From NCBI RefSeq assembly GCF_002575655.3, contig NC_053036.3, positions 196,386,788 through 196,450,787 on the forward strand: a stretch of 64,000 bases of DNA, given 5' to 3'. The notes beneath the pieces are model-generated. The model was not told the origin of the DNA. It saw only the letters and a list, made by a program, of their open reading frames with translations, and made no database searches. Shown in pieces: positions 42,962 to 53,746 of this stretch; the stretch's first letter is position 1, and every line of letters starts with the position of its first letter. The position numbers were made by a program, and so were the translations under genes. The stretch comes from Aegilops tauschii subsp. strangulata (Eukaryota; Streptophyta; Magnoliopsida; Poales; Poaceae).

Positions 42962-45900
42962 ATGACCAAGAGTCGTCGCGGCAGGCTCTACATCGACGAC
43001 GCGGACTGGGGCCCCGACGCCGGCTCAGTGGAGTACGGGTACCGGGTCCCCTTTGGCGGAATTCATGTCTTCATTGGCAAGGTTGGTGAGCCGGGCCCCG
43101 AGCCGGGTCTCTGCGCCGATCTCATCGAAACGGCTCAGCGCGCCCGATCCGCCCGGGCCCGGCCTGCCTTAAAACGCGCTTTTGTGGGATGCATCCATGG
43201 AAGGCCCTCCGATCCATCTGGGTCTGGGGATGAGGCGGCCGCTGGCTCTGACGGCGAGTCGGCCGCTGATGAGTCAAACTCGTTGTACCAACTTCAAGAT
43301 AGCAAGCTCATGAGTTATTCCGATGGCAACAGTATTCCGGACCTTTTTGAGCCGCCAAGTCAGGTCGGAGTTTTTATGGCTGGTGCGCAGCCTGTTCAGA
43401 ACCCCGCTACCGGATCAGAAAATCCGGAGCCTTCCCCGGCTCAGGTGCTGATGGATCTCACAGATAAGATGACGGCCCTGTTAACTGCCACGGTTGACCC
43501 GACACATCAAGCCCAGCATGACGCGGAGGTGGCACAGTTAAAATTGGATCTGATGAAAGCAAAAGAGGATCTTGCAGCAGAAGGGATCAGGCTGGCGGCG
43601 GAGCGGGCGGCTCTCGACGCCCGGACTCAGTTGATTCAGGCGCAGTCCTTCCAACTCACGATGGATCAGAACGCGGCCAACGAGGTCATGAGAAGGAGGC
43701 ATCGGAAGGCCCAGTCTCGACTCCCGCCGGTTTACGATCCGCGCAATCTATTCAACACGCCGGGTGCGGGATCCAGTAACCCACCAGGGGTCATTGCGCC
43801 CGGGTCGGGACCCCTTATTCAGCCACTAGTAATGGGGCCTCCCCAGGCGCCCCCTGCCCCGCCTCAGTATGTGCCAATACCCCCGGGTCATTACGATAAC
43901 CCGCTGGAGAACATGGTAGCAGCGGCAGCACGACTGGCGGCTCTTCCCGTTGACGGCAATTCTCCGGCAGCCGTGGAAACCCGCCAGGTCAGGGAACTCC
44001 TGCAGACGGCCCTAGCGCAGCAAGAGGCGTACTCCTACAGCCGGGACAGGATCCACTCAACTGCTCGCCCAGGCCAGAGCCCGAGATACAGCCGGCACAT
44101 GGTCTCGGCGACCGGCTCAAGTAATGTCCGACGCCATGGCCCGGCTCATGTTGGAACCTTCTACGCCGCAGACCAAGCACGGCAAGAGGCGGAGCAGGTG
44201 CCGCAATTGACGGCTTATCAGACCCCCCCGGCTTATCCAACGGCGTCCGTTGATGTGGGTATTTCTACCAGGACCGGGGGTGTCCCTTGTTTGGTGCCGG
44301 CCATCCGTAATGAACGTTTACCTAAGGATTTCAAGGGCCCTAGGAAGGTGCCTAACTATACAGCTGACTTACAGCCTGCGGCCTGGATTGAGAGTTATGA
44401 GATGGCTATGGAACTGCTAGAGGTCAGCGAGGCGGCCATGGCCAAATATTTCACCATGATGTTAGATGGAACTGCCCGCACGTGGTTAAAAGGGCTGCCA
44501 CCAAACTCCATTGGGTCTTGGACTGAGCTGAAGGCCCGGTTCATTCAAAACTTCAAGGATACCTGTAGGCAGTCTATGTCAATTGTGGATTTTACTAACT
44601 GTAAGCAGCAGGAGGGTGAGTCCACGACCCATTGGGTTCGCCGGGTCAAGGAGATCATACATTCATCAGATAAGATGGACGCCGGCTCTGCAGTCTTGAT
44701 GTTAGAACAGAACTGTCGTTTTGTGCCCCTAAAGATGAAGCTTGGGCGGCTTAAACGTGACTGCACGGATATGGGTACACTAATGGCGGCTCTTGTCAAA
44801 TACGCTGATTCCGATGGTACCAAGGATCCCCCTTCAGATGATGAAAGGACAGGGAAGGGAAAGAAGAACGGCAATGGAAAGGGCCCTCAGTTTAACCCGG
44901 GGAATCAAGGAGGAGGCAAGCGCAAGGCCGATGGCAGCCTGGAGTTCGTAGCCAACACCCAAGGCAACAACCAGCGACGCAAGGGGAGGCCCCCTCCCCG
45001 AGGCGGCGGGTCAGGACCTTCTCTGGAGCAGCTGTTGAATGAACCTTGTCCGAGACACGGCTCTAGAGAGAAGCCAGCGACTCATCTGTGGAAGGATTGT
45101 GCTATCATGAAGGCCTTTAAAAACTACAATGGCCCGGGCGGCGGCCCAGGCGCAGGCGGCTCCGGCGCTGGCGGCTCTCATGGCCCGGGTGGCGGGTCAA
45201 ATTCCGGTCCTCAGAACGGTCAAGGGGGCTTCAATCAACAGTCTGGTCAGGGTCTTCAACAGCAACAGGGGGGTTATCAGACCAACCCGAAGCAACTTAG
45301 CGGTGGACAGTATCACGTGTTCACCACTAGTTTGTGCAAACGAGACGAGAAGCTTCACAAGAGGGCTGTTAATGCTGTTGAGCCGGCGGTTCCACGCTAC
45401 TTACGGTGGTCGGAGCAGCCCATAGTGTGGAGTAGGGAGGATCACCCTCCCCGGGTGGATAACCCGGGCCACCTGGCCTTAGTAGTGGCTCCTCAGGTGG
45501 GAGGCTATAAGTTCACAAAGGTACTCATGGATGGAGGCAGCAGTATCAACATCCTCTATTATGAGACTTTCCGTCGTATGGGGCTAGTTGATAAGAACCT
45601 CAGCCAGTCAAATACTATCTTCCATGGTGTGGTACCCGGTAAGTCGGCTTATCCAGTCGGCAAGATCGAATTGGAAGTGGCTTTTGGTGATGAAAACAAC
45701 TACAGGGTGGAGAAGTTGACCTTTGAGGTGGTCAAGATAAGAAGTCCATACCATGCTATATTCGGACGGCCGGCTTACGCCAAGTTCATGGCACGGCCGT
45801 GTTATGTGTACTTACAGCTCAAGATGCCGGGTCACAATGGGACCATTACAGTTCACGGCAGCCGGAAAGTGGCTCTGGAGTGTGAGGAAGGTGACGCGGC

Positions 45901-46108
45901 TTATGCAGAGTCTGTTTGTGCCACAGAAGAGTTGAAATTTTATAAAGACTATGTTGACCCAACAGATATGACCTCTCTGAAAAAGCCAACCACGGAGAAT
46001 GAACCAGCAATGAAGTTTAAATCAGCCGATGAGACTAAACTTGTTGATTTTGTTCCAGGTGACTCGTCTCAGCAGTTCAGCATCAGTGCAAATCTGGACC
46101 CGAAATAG
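42962..46108 (+). CDS. Gypsy gag-protease
   Basis: The ATG at 42962 (MTKSRRGRLYIDD) is the first after the primer site. The frame is open further upstream to an ATG at 42818 inside the LTR, which would give 1,096 residues. The capsid-like domain lies at about 44380-44770 (WIESYEMAMELL, DGTARTWLKGLPP, FIQNFKD). A Cys/His segment CPRHGSREKPATHLWKDC near 45046 replaces a classical zinc knuckle. Glycine-rich linkers follow. The retropepsin site MDGGSS has its aspartate at 45530-45532, with the later IFGRPAYAKF strand. The frame ends in TAG at 46106-46108, and the pol frame continues in phase directly after it. The central coil at about 43500-43700 is Ala/Glu-rich. Confidence 0.88.
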   Translation: MTKSRRGRLYIDDADWGPDAGSVEYGYRVPFGGIHVFIGKVGEPGPEPGLCADLIETAQRARSARARPALKRAFVGCIHGRPSDPSGSGDEAAAGSDGESAADESNSLYQLQDSKLMSYSDGNSIPDLFEPPSQVGVFMAGAQPVQNPATGSENPEPSPAQVLMDLTDKMTALLTATVDPTHQAQHDAEVAQLKLDLMKAKEDLAAEGIRLAAERAALDARTQLIQAQSFQLTMDQNAANEVMRRRHRKAQSRLPPVYDPRNLFNTPGAGSSNPPGVIAPGSGPLIQPLVMGPPQAPPAPPQYVPIPPGHYDNPLENMVAAAARLAALPVDGNSPAAVETRQVRELLQTALAQQEAYSYSRDRIHSTARPGQSPRYSRHMVSATGSSNVRRHGPAHVGTFYAADQARQEAEQVPQLTAYQTPPAYPTASVDVGISTRTGGVPCLVPAIRNERLPKDFKGPRKVPNYTADLQPAAWIESYEMAMELLEVSEAAMAKYFTMMLDGTARTWLKGLPPNSIGSWTELKARFIQNFKDTCRQSMSIVDFTNCKQQEGESTTHWVRRVKEIIHSSDKMDAGSAVLMLEQNCRFVPLKMKLGRLKRDCTDMGTLMAALVKYADSDGTKDPPSDDERTGKGKKNGNGKGPQFNPGNQGGGKRKADGSLEFVANTQGNNQRRKGRPPPRGGGSGPSLEQLLNEPCPRHGSREKPATHLWKDCAIMKAFKNYNGPGGGPGAGGSGAGGSHGPGGGSNSGPQNGQGGFNQQSGQGLQQQQGGYQTNPKQLSGGQYHVFTTSLCKRDEKLHKRAVNAVEPAVPRYLRWSEQPIVWSREDHPPRVDNPGHLALVVAPQVGGYKFTKVLMDGGSSINILYYETFRRMGLVDKNLSQSNTIFHGVVPGKSAYPVGKIELEVAFGDENNYRVEKLTFEVVKIRSPYHAIFGRPAYAKFMARPCYVYLQLKMPGHNGTITVHGSRKVALECEEGDAAYAESVCATEELKFYKDYVDPTDMTSLKKPTTENEPAMKFKSADETKLVDFVPGDSSQQFSISANLDPK
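46106..46108 (+). other. In-frame TAG between protease and reverse transcriptase
   Basis: Context CCG AAA TAG GAA GGC. Upstream and downstream frames are the same phase and both look coding, so one codon separates gag-protease from pol. It may be a CAG or AAG to TAG mutation or a read-through stop. The location, after the protease, is unusual for programmed suppression. Confidence 0.85.
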
Positions 46109-49100
46109 GAAGGCGCGCTCATCGAGTTCATCCGTGAGAATAGGGACATCTTTGCATGGAAACCTTCTGACATGCCAGGTGTACCTAGAGAACTCGCTGA
46201 GCACACTCTCAATGTGGATCCAAAATTTAAGCCGGTCAGACAGTTCCTTCGACGGTTTAACGAAGAGAGGCGGAAGGCTATTGGTGAAGAAGTGGCCCGG
46301 CTTTTGGTGGCCGGGTTCATTGTTGAGGTTTTTCACCCAGAGTGGTTGGCTAACCCGGTGCTCGTACTTAAAAAGAACGGCACCTGGCGGATGTGTGTGG
46401 ACTACACGGACTTGAACAAGGCGTGTCCGGCTGATCCTTTTGCTCTCCCCCGTATCGATCAAATCATTGACGCCACGGCAGGTTGTGCACGCTTAAGTTT
46501 CTTGGATGCTTATTCCGGGTATCATCAGATTAAGATGGCAGTTAAGGACCAGGAGAAGACGGCGTTCATCACTCCCTTTGGAGCCTTCTGCTATGTGTCT
46601 ATGCCCTTTGGACTCAAGTGTGCACAGGCGACTTACCAGCGTTGTGTGCAGAATTGCCTTCATAAGCAGATCGGGCGCAATGTTCACGCTTACGTGGACG
46701 ACATTGTGGTTAAATCCATCAAGGAGGAAACCCTGATAGATGACTTAAGGGAAACCTTCGACAATCTCCGGGTCTATAAGATGATGCTTAACCCGGCCAA
46801 ATGTGTTTTTGGTGTTCCTGCAGGCAAACTATTGGGCTTCTTGGTTTCTGACAGGGGCATTGAGGCTAACCCAGAGAAGATCAAAGCTATCACTTCTCTA
46901 GCTAAGCCGGCATGTATAAATGACGTTCAGCGTTTGGCGGGTCGCATCGCTGCGTTAAGCCGGTTTATAAGCCGTTTGGGCGAGAAGGCTATGCCCTTAT
47001 ATCAATTGATGAAGAAAACTGATAACTTTGTCTGGAATGATGCAGCTAATACCGCCTTCGAGGATTTGAAAAAGCAACTGGCAGAGCCCCCCGTCCTTGC
47101 TGCTCCGGTTGATAAGGAGCCCTTGCTACTGTATGTAGCGGCAAACGCACGAGCCGTCAGCGTGGCTATTGTGGTGGAGCGCAAGGAGGTGGGTAAGGAG
47201 CATCCGGTTCAGCGGCCGGTTTATTATGTCAGTGAGGTGCTCATTGAGTCCAAGCAGCGGTATCCGCATTGGCAGAAGCTCGTATATGGGGTGTTTATGG
47301 CGAGCCGGAAGCTTAAGCATTACTTTCAAGGTCATCCCATCACTGTGGTCAGTTCCGCCCCTCTCGGTGATATTATCCAGAACAGAGAGGCTATAGGGAG
47401 AATTGCTAAGTGGGCTATAGAACTTGGACCTCATGGCCTCAAATATGTGCCACGCACTACTGTTAATTCTCAGGCCTTGATAGATTTCATCAATGATTGG
47501 ACAGAGTCACAAGTACCCGAGCAACAGCCGGATAACACTTATTGGACTATTCATTTTGATGGGTCCAGGCAGCTGGAGGGCTCGGGGGCTGGTGTGGTCT
47601 TGGCTTCCCCTAAAGGTGACAAGTTCCATTATGTGCTACGGTTGATGTTTCCTTGCACTAATAATGCGGCTGAGTACGAGGCTTTGCTCCACGGTCTTCG
47701 GGTGGCTAAGGAGATGAGCTTAAGCCGGCTGAGGTGTTTTGGTGACTCAGACTTGGTGGCTCAACAAGTATCAGGCACCTGGGATTCTAAGGATCCTCTA
47801 ATGGCGGCTTATCGCCGCGAGGTTGATGCCATTGCCGGGCACTTTCAGGGATATCAAGTGGAGCACATTGACCGCAGGAAGAATGAGGCGGCTGATGCTT
47901 TAAGTCGGCTCGGCTCTCAGCGAAAGCCGGTGCCGCCTAACACTTTCCTGGATGTCCTATATAACCCTTCGGTTAAGTTGCCTACAGAGGAGGACTTGGC
48001 TATCCCTGACCCGGAGGCACGACTGGTGGCGGCTCTTCATATCATACCAGACTGGACAATGCCATATCTGGCTTATATAACCCGGGGAGAGTTGCCTGAG
48101 GATGACATTCTGGCCAGGCAAATAACCCGGCGGGCTAAGTCAATGATTGTTATCGATGGCGAATTGCATCATCGCAGTGTTTCAGGGGCATTCCAGCGTT
48201 GTATCTCCCCTGAGGAAGGTCAAGAGATCTTGCGCGAAATCCATGAAGGGGATTGTGGCCATCATGCCGGTTCAAAGTCTCTTGTGGCCAAGGCTTTCCG
48301 TCATGGTTTTTATTGGCTGACGGCTCACGCTGATGCAGAGGACGTGGTCAGTAAATGTGATGGCTGCCAAAGGTTCTCCCGACGGGCTCGTGTGCCGGCT
48401 CAGGAATTGAGGATGATCCCGATCACTTGGCCCTTTGCGGTCTGGGGGCTTGATATGGTCGGGCCTTTTAAACGGTCCAAGGATAAGAAGACCCACCTCT
48501 TGGTGGCAGTGGACAAATTCACGAAGTGGGTGGAAGCTGAGCCAGTTAGCAAGTGTGATGCAGCCACGGCGGTTCAATTTATGAAAAAGGTGATCTTCCG
48601 CTTCGGCTTTCCACACAGCATCATAACAGACAATGGCACTAATCTGTCCAAAGGCGCTATGGAGGAGTTTTGTCAAAGAGAGCATATCCGGCTTGATGTC
48701 TCTTCAGTGGCACACCCCCAATCCAATGGTCAAGCTGAGAGAGCTAACCAGGAGATTCTGAAGGGCATTAAACCCCGGCTCTTGGTCCCTTTGCAACGGA
48801 CGCCAGGTTGTTGGGTGGAGGAGTTGCCCTCCGTTTTATGGAGCATCAACACTACTCCTAACAGGTCTACAGGCTTCACGCCTTTCTTCATGGTTTATGG
48901 AGCAGAAGCAGTTCTCCCCAGCGACATCCGTCATGATTCACCTCGTGTGGCGGCTTATGTTGAGACGGATAATGAACAGGCGCGCCAAGATGCTCTGGAC
49001 TTGCTGGACGAACAGCGTGATGTGGCAGCCGCCCGTTCAGCGATTTACCAACAAGACCTGCGCCGTTATCATAGCCGCCGGGTCAAATCCCGGGTCTTCC

Positions 49101-49312
49101 AGGAGGGCGACCTGGTGCTCCGGCTCATCCAGGATCAAACAGATGCACACAAGTTATCCCCACCTTGGGAAGGGCCTTTTGTGGTCAGTAAGAACTTGCA
49201 CAACGGGTCATATTACCTCATTGATATCCGGGAGCAGAAGGACTCGCGTAAATCTGAGGAGGAGACCCGTCGGCCGTGGAACATAGCTCAGCTTCGGCCT
49301 TACTACACTTGA
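46109..49312 (+). CDS. Gypsy pol: reverse transcriptase, RNase H, integrase
   Basis: In the same frame as gag-protease, separated only by one TAG. The first in-frame ATG is at 46172. Reverse transcriptase: MCVDYTDLNKACPADPFALP, MPFGLKCAQATYQ and the catalytic YVDD at 46691-46702. RNase H: HFDGS (Asp at about 47558), NNAAEYEALLHGL and HIDRRKNEAADALSR. Integrase: HHAG...CDGC zinc-binding region near 48260-48370; core D-D-E with WGLDMVGPF, IITDNGTN and QSNGQAERANQEI. The C-terminus ends LRPYYT with no chromodomain. It appears intact for more than 1,060 codons. Expression needs read-through of the TAG or a separate start. Confidence 0.9.
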   Translation, partial: EGALIEFIRENRDIFAWKPSDMPGVPRELAEHTLNVDPKFKPVRQFLRRFNEERRKAIGEEVARLLVAGFIVEVFHPEWLANPVLVLKKNGTWRMCVDYTDLNKACPADPFALPRIDQIIDATAGCARLSFLDAYSGYHQIKMAVKDQEKTAFITPFGAFCYVSMPFGLKCAQATYQRCVQNCLHKQIGRNVHAYVDDIVVKSIKEETLIDDLRETFDNLRVYKMMLNPAKCVFGVPAGKLLGFLVSDRGIEANPEKIKAITSLAKPACINDVQRLAGRIAALSRFISRLGEKAMPLYQLMKKTDNFVWNDAANTAFEDLKKQLAEPPVLAAPVDKEPLLLYVAANARAVSVAIVVERKEVGKEHPVQRPVYYVSEVLIESKQRYPHWQKLVYGVFMASRKLKHYFQGHPITVVSSAPLGDIIQNREAIGRIAKWAIELGPHGLKYVPRTTVNSQALIDFINDWTESQVPEQQPDNTYWTIHFDGSRQLEGSGAGVVLASPKGDKFHYVLRLMFPCTNNAAEYEALLHGLRVAKEMSLSRLRCFGDSDLVAQQVSGTWDSKDPLMAAYRREVDAIAGHFQGYQVEHIDRRKNEAADALSRLGSQRKPVPPNTFLDVLYNPSVKLPTEEDLAIPDPEARLVAALHIIPDWTMPYLAYITRGELPEDDILARQITRRAKSMIVIDGELHHRSVSGAFQRCISPEEGQEILREIHEGDCGHHAGSKSLVAKAFRHGFYWLTAHADAEDVVSKCDGCQRFSRRARVPAQELRMIPITWPFAVWGLDMVGPFKRSKDKKTHLLVAVDKFTKWVEAEPVSKCDAATAVQFMKKVIFRFGFPHSIITDNGTNLSKGAMEEFCQREHIRLDVSSVAHPQSNGQAERANQEILKGIKPRLLVPLQRTPGCWVEELPSVLWSINTTPNRSTGFTPFFMVYGAEAVLPSDIRHDSPRVAAYVETDNEQARQDALDLLDEQRDVAAARSAIYQQDLRRYHSRRVKSRVFQEGDLVLRLIQDQTDAHKLSPPWEGPFVVSKNLHNGSYYLIDIREQKDSRKSEEETRRPWNIAQLRPYYT

Positions 49313-50385
49313 GCTTCCGACTCTTGTGATGTACATATTGATCTCAGCCATGTATATATTATGATAAAGCAATAAAGCAGGACCTCTGTCCTTTGCTCTC
49401 TTCCAAAAATGTGTGTTGTTACATGCTGACTTACAAAAGATCCGGCTTATGATCATCTTCGAATCTAGCTGTAAGCAGTAAAGTCGCTTGGGGGCTTCCT
49501 GTTCACACATGGGTCGTATTCGAACCAAAGAGAACATAGCTGTCGATACCCATTTGATTGGCAAAGTGCCGAGCTCATTGGGAAGTTGCCTCTGGTCATA
49601 TTTGAATCATAGTGTAACCCCTCTGAGAGCCGACGTGGATCGTATTCGAATCAGCGTCGTTAAACAAATTTTCAGAATCACTTGGGGGCTTCCTGTTCAA
49701 ACATGGGTCGTATTCGAACCAAAGAGAACATAGCTGTCGATACCCTCTTGATTGGCATCGCCAAACCCACTGGGGGCTATATGATCGTATCCGAATCTTA
49801 GCTTAACCCCTTTGGACCGAGTTTCTGGTCGTATTTGAACCGGAAGCCCTTAAGTTTTTATATTTTACCACAAACTTGCTTTGATCATGTCAAAGTATGT
49901 ACTGCCGGGTTTCACTTGCCGGCTTAATTTTGGTTTATCTTGTTAGTTGAGCATCATGGATGTCATCAAAACAAATAAATTCGAGTTAAGGTACCAACCG
50001 TGCTACCCGGGTTCTTTAACCCGGAAAGCATGCTTACAGGCTGTTAAGTGTGTCATCACAGCTATGTTCGAGTATAGTTAAGGACCAATCTTTTTTGGTT
50101 CGTATCCCGGGTTATCCATCTCAAACACCTGATTCTCAGGGCGGTAAGCCGCTTTGCGACTTGCGATTTGCCTTTTTATGCAGATATTTGAAGGCACTTT
50201 TTAAGGTTGAGAAGGACAAAGGGATAATTACGACCCGGAGGAGCATCACAAGAATGACTTCAAAGGATTTCAGCATTCATTACGTGCACAATGGCACGGC
50301 AGAGATAAATTGTTGCACCTACTCTATTACAAAAGTCTTTCACAGTTTCAAGGATGGGGCGTTGTTTGGTGAGCCGCTAGCCGGT
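49313..50385. repeat. Gypsy 3' noncoding region with diverged direct repeats
   Basis: CTTGGGGGCTTCCTGTTCA, CATGGGTCGTATTCGAACC and AACATAGCTGTCGATACCC occur at about 49487-49552 and again at 49681-49746, an offset near 194 bp. Weaker copies of TCGTATTTGAA appear between and after. No plus-strand gene; the antisense gene ends near 50386. Confidence 0.65.
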
Positions 50386-53300
50386 TTATGACGCCTGCTG
50401 AGTTGAAGTCCCCGGCTCATCTTCTGCTTCGGCTGATCCCAAGGCTTCGAAGGTCGACGACTTCCAGTTGATGCCGCTGAGAGCTTCGAACTGAGCTTCT
50501 TCGTCAATTAACCCGGCCGGGTTAATCTCCGGGGCGAAGGTGTGCTGGCGAGCCGGGGGAATCAGATTGATAGCTTCATAGCGAGGGGTTGAATCCTCTA
50601 ATTCTCCGCGTTGTATCCCGGTTGATACTTGGTTAAATCGGTGTCGTTCCCGATGATGGTGGCCACCGGGCGCACAGCCTTCACACAAGCCGCGAAGTCC
50701 TTCTGGTCGAACGCTGAGCCGTCTTCTTTCAGGCTGGGGTAACCCAGGGCGATATCTGCCGGGTCTAGCTCCGGCAAGAAGGCTTTGGCCCGGCTCAGTG
50801 CGGCGATTGCTCCGGATCTCGTGGATGCTCGTCGTAGCTCCTGGATCCGCTGCGGCAGAACTGCAAGCCGGCGCAGGACTTCGGCCAGATGAGTCGGCAC
50901 TTCATTTGACAGGGCCACCAGAGCTAAGGCCCGCTGTGACCCGGTGTAGAGCTGTTCCACCAGGGTGTACACGGCCTTTAACTTGGTGACCACGCTCTGG
51001 TTCAAGTTGGCGCTTCTGGAACCTGTTTAAACAACATCAGATGACCCGGTGATAAGGATGAGTTAAGAGATGTAAACATTCCAACTTGAATGAAAACCGG
51101 TGAGGCAACTTACCGAAGATGGCAGCTACCATTTGGGACACTTGGCGCTTTAGACCGGAGAGCTCAGCGGTCTTCTCAGCGAGGGCCTTCTCCGCCTGTT
51201 CTGCCCGGCTCACCAGTGCAGCTTTCTCCTCAGCCCAGGCCTTCCGCCCAGCGTCGAATTCAGTCTTCAATTTCTCCTGAGCGGCGATGCTGGAGACAAA
51301 CTTGGCATTTGCCTTCCGGGTCTCCATCTCTTGTGCCTTCAGCCGGCTCTTGAGATCCGCCAGGTCCGACTCTAATTTCTTGCCAACAGCCTGCATGTAT
51401 TTCCGGGTTATTAACAGTCATTCTATAAAGTCCCAAGCGCTTTCCAAGCAAAGACACTTGGCACTTGGGGGCTAATGCATATTGAACGTATCTATCTATG
51501 TACGGCCGGCTCAGTTCAGTAAGCCGGAATCTAAAGTCTACAACATATTCAAGTATAAGTCCTAGACTTGGGGGCTAGAATGGCAAGGATCACTATGCGG
51601 AAAGTAAGAGAACAGCAGAAGGTTACCTCAGATTTTTGTTGGATCTGGTTGACCATGGCGATCTCGGCGTCCCGGCTCTTGTGAACCTGTCTGATGTAGC
51701 CTGAGACGAGTTCTCCAATACTTAAGTCGGTGTAGCTGGAGAGATCCAGATTCACCCGGTGGGGTTGCAGCAACTCCCCCCTCGCGGAGCATTTGGCCAG
51801 CGCGGTCGGCCTTCCCGGCTCAACAAACTCCATCCGGGTAATTACCACGTCCGGGTCGTTAGCTGGTGGGGCTGAGCCGGAGGCCTCCGGGTTAGCTAAC
51901 GCTTCGGTCGTTGTCTTGGTGGTCGGGGCAGGGGCTTCAGGCGCCGTATCCATGGGAATGGTGGCTTCAGGGGTGGAGGCGACTGGCGGCTCTTGAGCCG
52001 TCGTCTCCGGCTCAGGCAAGTCGGGCACTCCGGCTGACCTGGTCTTCTTTACTCTTTTGGTGAGCTTTGCCTGGGCACTGAAAAGGCAGAAGTGTTAGGC
52101 ATACAAAGGGTAAGTACAGACAGATAATGTAAGGAGATTGTTATTACCCGGGGGCAGTCTTGAAGGCCGGCAGACTTGACTGCATGGAGTCACCCGAGGA
52201 GGGGGAGGTCTCCTGGTAATTGGAGTCAGAAGAGTTGAGTGGCTGACGGATGACACCCGCCAACGGATGAAAAGGGTACAGGTGAGAAAAAACCTCAGTG
52301 CGGCGTTTCCTCGTTGCGTCGGGTAACCCAGTGGAGAGGTCGGTGTCCTTGGGGGCCCGGGTGTGACGCCGGCTCTCGTGAACCTGCTGCTTCAAAAGAA
52401 ATTGAGGGTCTCGGTGAGCTAATCGATGGGAAAAACTTACTTTCCGGGTTACCCTTCGGACTTTCAGCTGTGGTAAAGGCTCCGAGCCGGAGGAAAGTGA
52501 TGTTACCTCTTCGACCACCGGGTTACTGGCGCCGGTGTCATCCTGTCAATAAGCAGGTGTTGATAAGGCGGACAGCATCAGACAACATATACTGCAAGAA
52601 TTTAAAAGATTTAAGGGTTACCTCTGACTCGGAGCTATCGCTTAATTGCAGCAGCTCCGAAGCAGTGGGTCTGTTTCCCTTTTTGCGAGGGGCGGCTCTC
52701 TTGGCGGCTTTCTTCGCCTTCCTGGCCTTCTTGGCCGCCTCGTGGTCATACTTGACCCGCCAGAATTTATCATCAGCCTGAGAAATACAGTAATGAGCTC
52801 TTAGTAAGATGACAGGTAAAACAAAATGGAAAGGTTAAAGTCAGCGGCTTACCGCTGGGGCTGGATTGGTCTTGCAGAACGGGGCTAGCCCGATTCTTCC
52901 ACAGTCTGCCAGGCTCTCGTTTAAAAGAGCCTTGATCTCTTCTTCAGCAACGTCTTCTGGAAGATCATTGCGACTGTGCCTCTGTCGGTCATCCTTTCGC
53001 CCGGTGTACTCACACATTAAGCCGGGGCGGCGGCTCAATGGGATCACCCGCCATGAGATCCAGACCCGGACCAGGTCAATTCCGTTCAGACCATTGCCTA
53101 GCAGGGCTTTGATCTTGTTGATCGTTGGAAGCAGAGGCTGGCGTTCTGCGGCAGTCAGCTTGTCGGATAATGGATGAGTTGGCTCCAGGCGCGTTGGGCG
53201 AAAGCCGGGCAGCTGGCTCTCATCAGTCGGGGACGTGTCTTGGCAGTAGAACCAAGTCATGTTCCAGTCCTTGGGGTGACTTGGCGGTTCTGCGTAAGGG

Positions 53301-53746
53301 AACAGACAATCCCTGCGCCGTTGGATGGAGATGCCGCCTAACTCTAGACTTGGACCGTTTGCGCATTCGGTTTGGCGGTTCAAATAGAACAGCTCTCTGA
53401 AGAGCAGCAGACTCGGCTCTTCTCCAAGATATACTTCACAAAAAACTTGGAAGTTGCAGATGTTGGATATGGAATTGGGTCCTATATCCTGAGGCCGAAG
53501 ATCAAAGGAGTTGAGCACGTCCCGGAAGAATTTTGAGCCGGGCGGTGCGAAGCCCCGGCTCATATGGTCGGCAAAGATCACTACCTCCCCGTCTCTCGGC
53601 TGTGGCCTTTCTTCGGACGGGTCAGGGGCACGGTAGGACATCACTTCCTACTTAGGCAGATATCCGGACTTAACGAAGTTGGCCAGGGTCTCTTCGGTGA
53701 CGCTGGATTTCATCCAGTTGCAAGTGATGGGAGCCTTGGGAGGCAT
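50386..53746 (-). pseudogene. Antisense spliced gene of the Gypsy element (Transposase_28-like, coiled coil)
   Basis: Six minus-strand exons fit with GT-AG borders and matching phases: 52853-53746, 52622-52777, 52148-52542, 51627-52077, 51114-51390 and about 50386-51022. Exon 1 (MPPKAPITCNWMKSSV, then FADHMSRGFAPPGSKFFRDV, GPNSISNICNFQVFCE) matches the putative gypsy-type transposon domain (Transposase_28) known from antisense genes in Tat retrotransposons. Exon 2 is Lys/Arg-rich, exon 4 Pro/Thr-rich, and exons 5-6 are coiled coil (KKLESDLADLKSRLKAQEME). Breaks: TAG at 53650-53648 in exon 1, and a probable 1-base loss before TAG 50600-50598 in exon 6; the other frame runs on to 50386. Function unknown; nearly intact. 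Confidence 0.75.

Noticed and set aside
46022..46462. 146-codon minus-strand frame and other frames opposite pol
   Set aside because: Shadow frames of the conserved Gypsy pol coding sequence.
52390..52440. A 51-nt intron (GTAAGT to GAAG) in the antisense gene
   Set aside because: It is shorter than normal plant introns, contains no stop and is a multiple of three, so it was kept as exon sequence.
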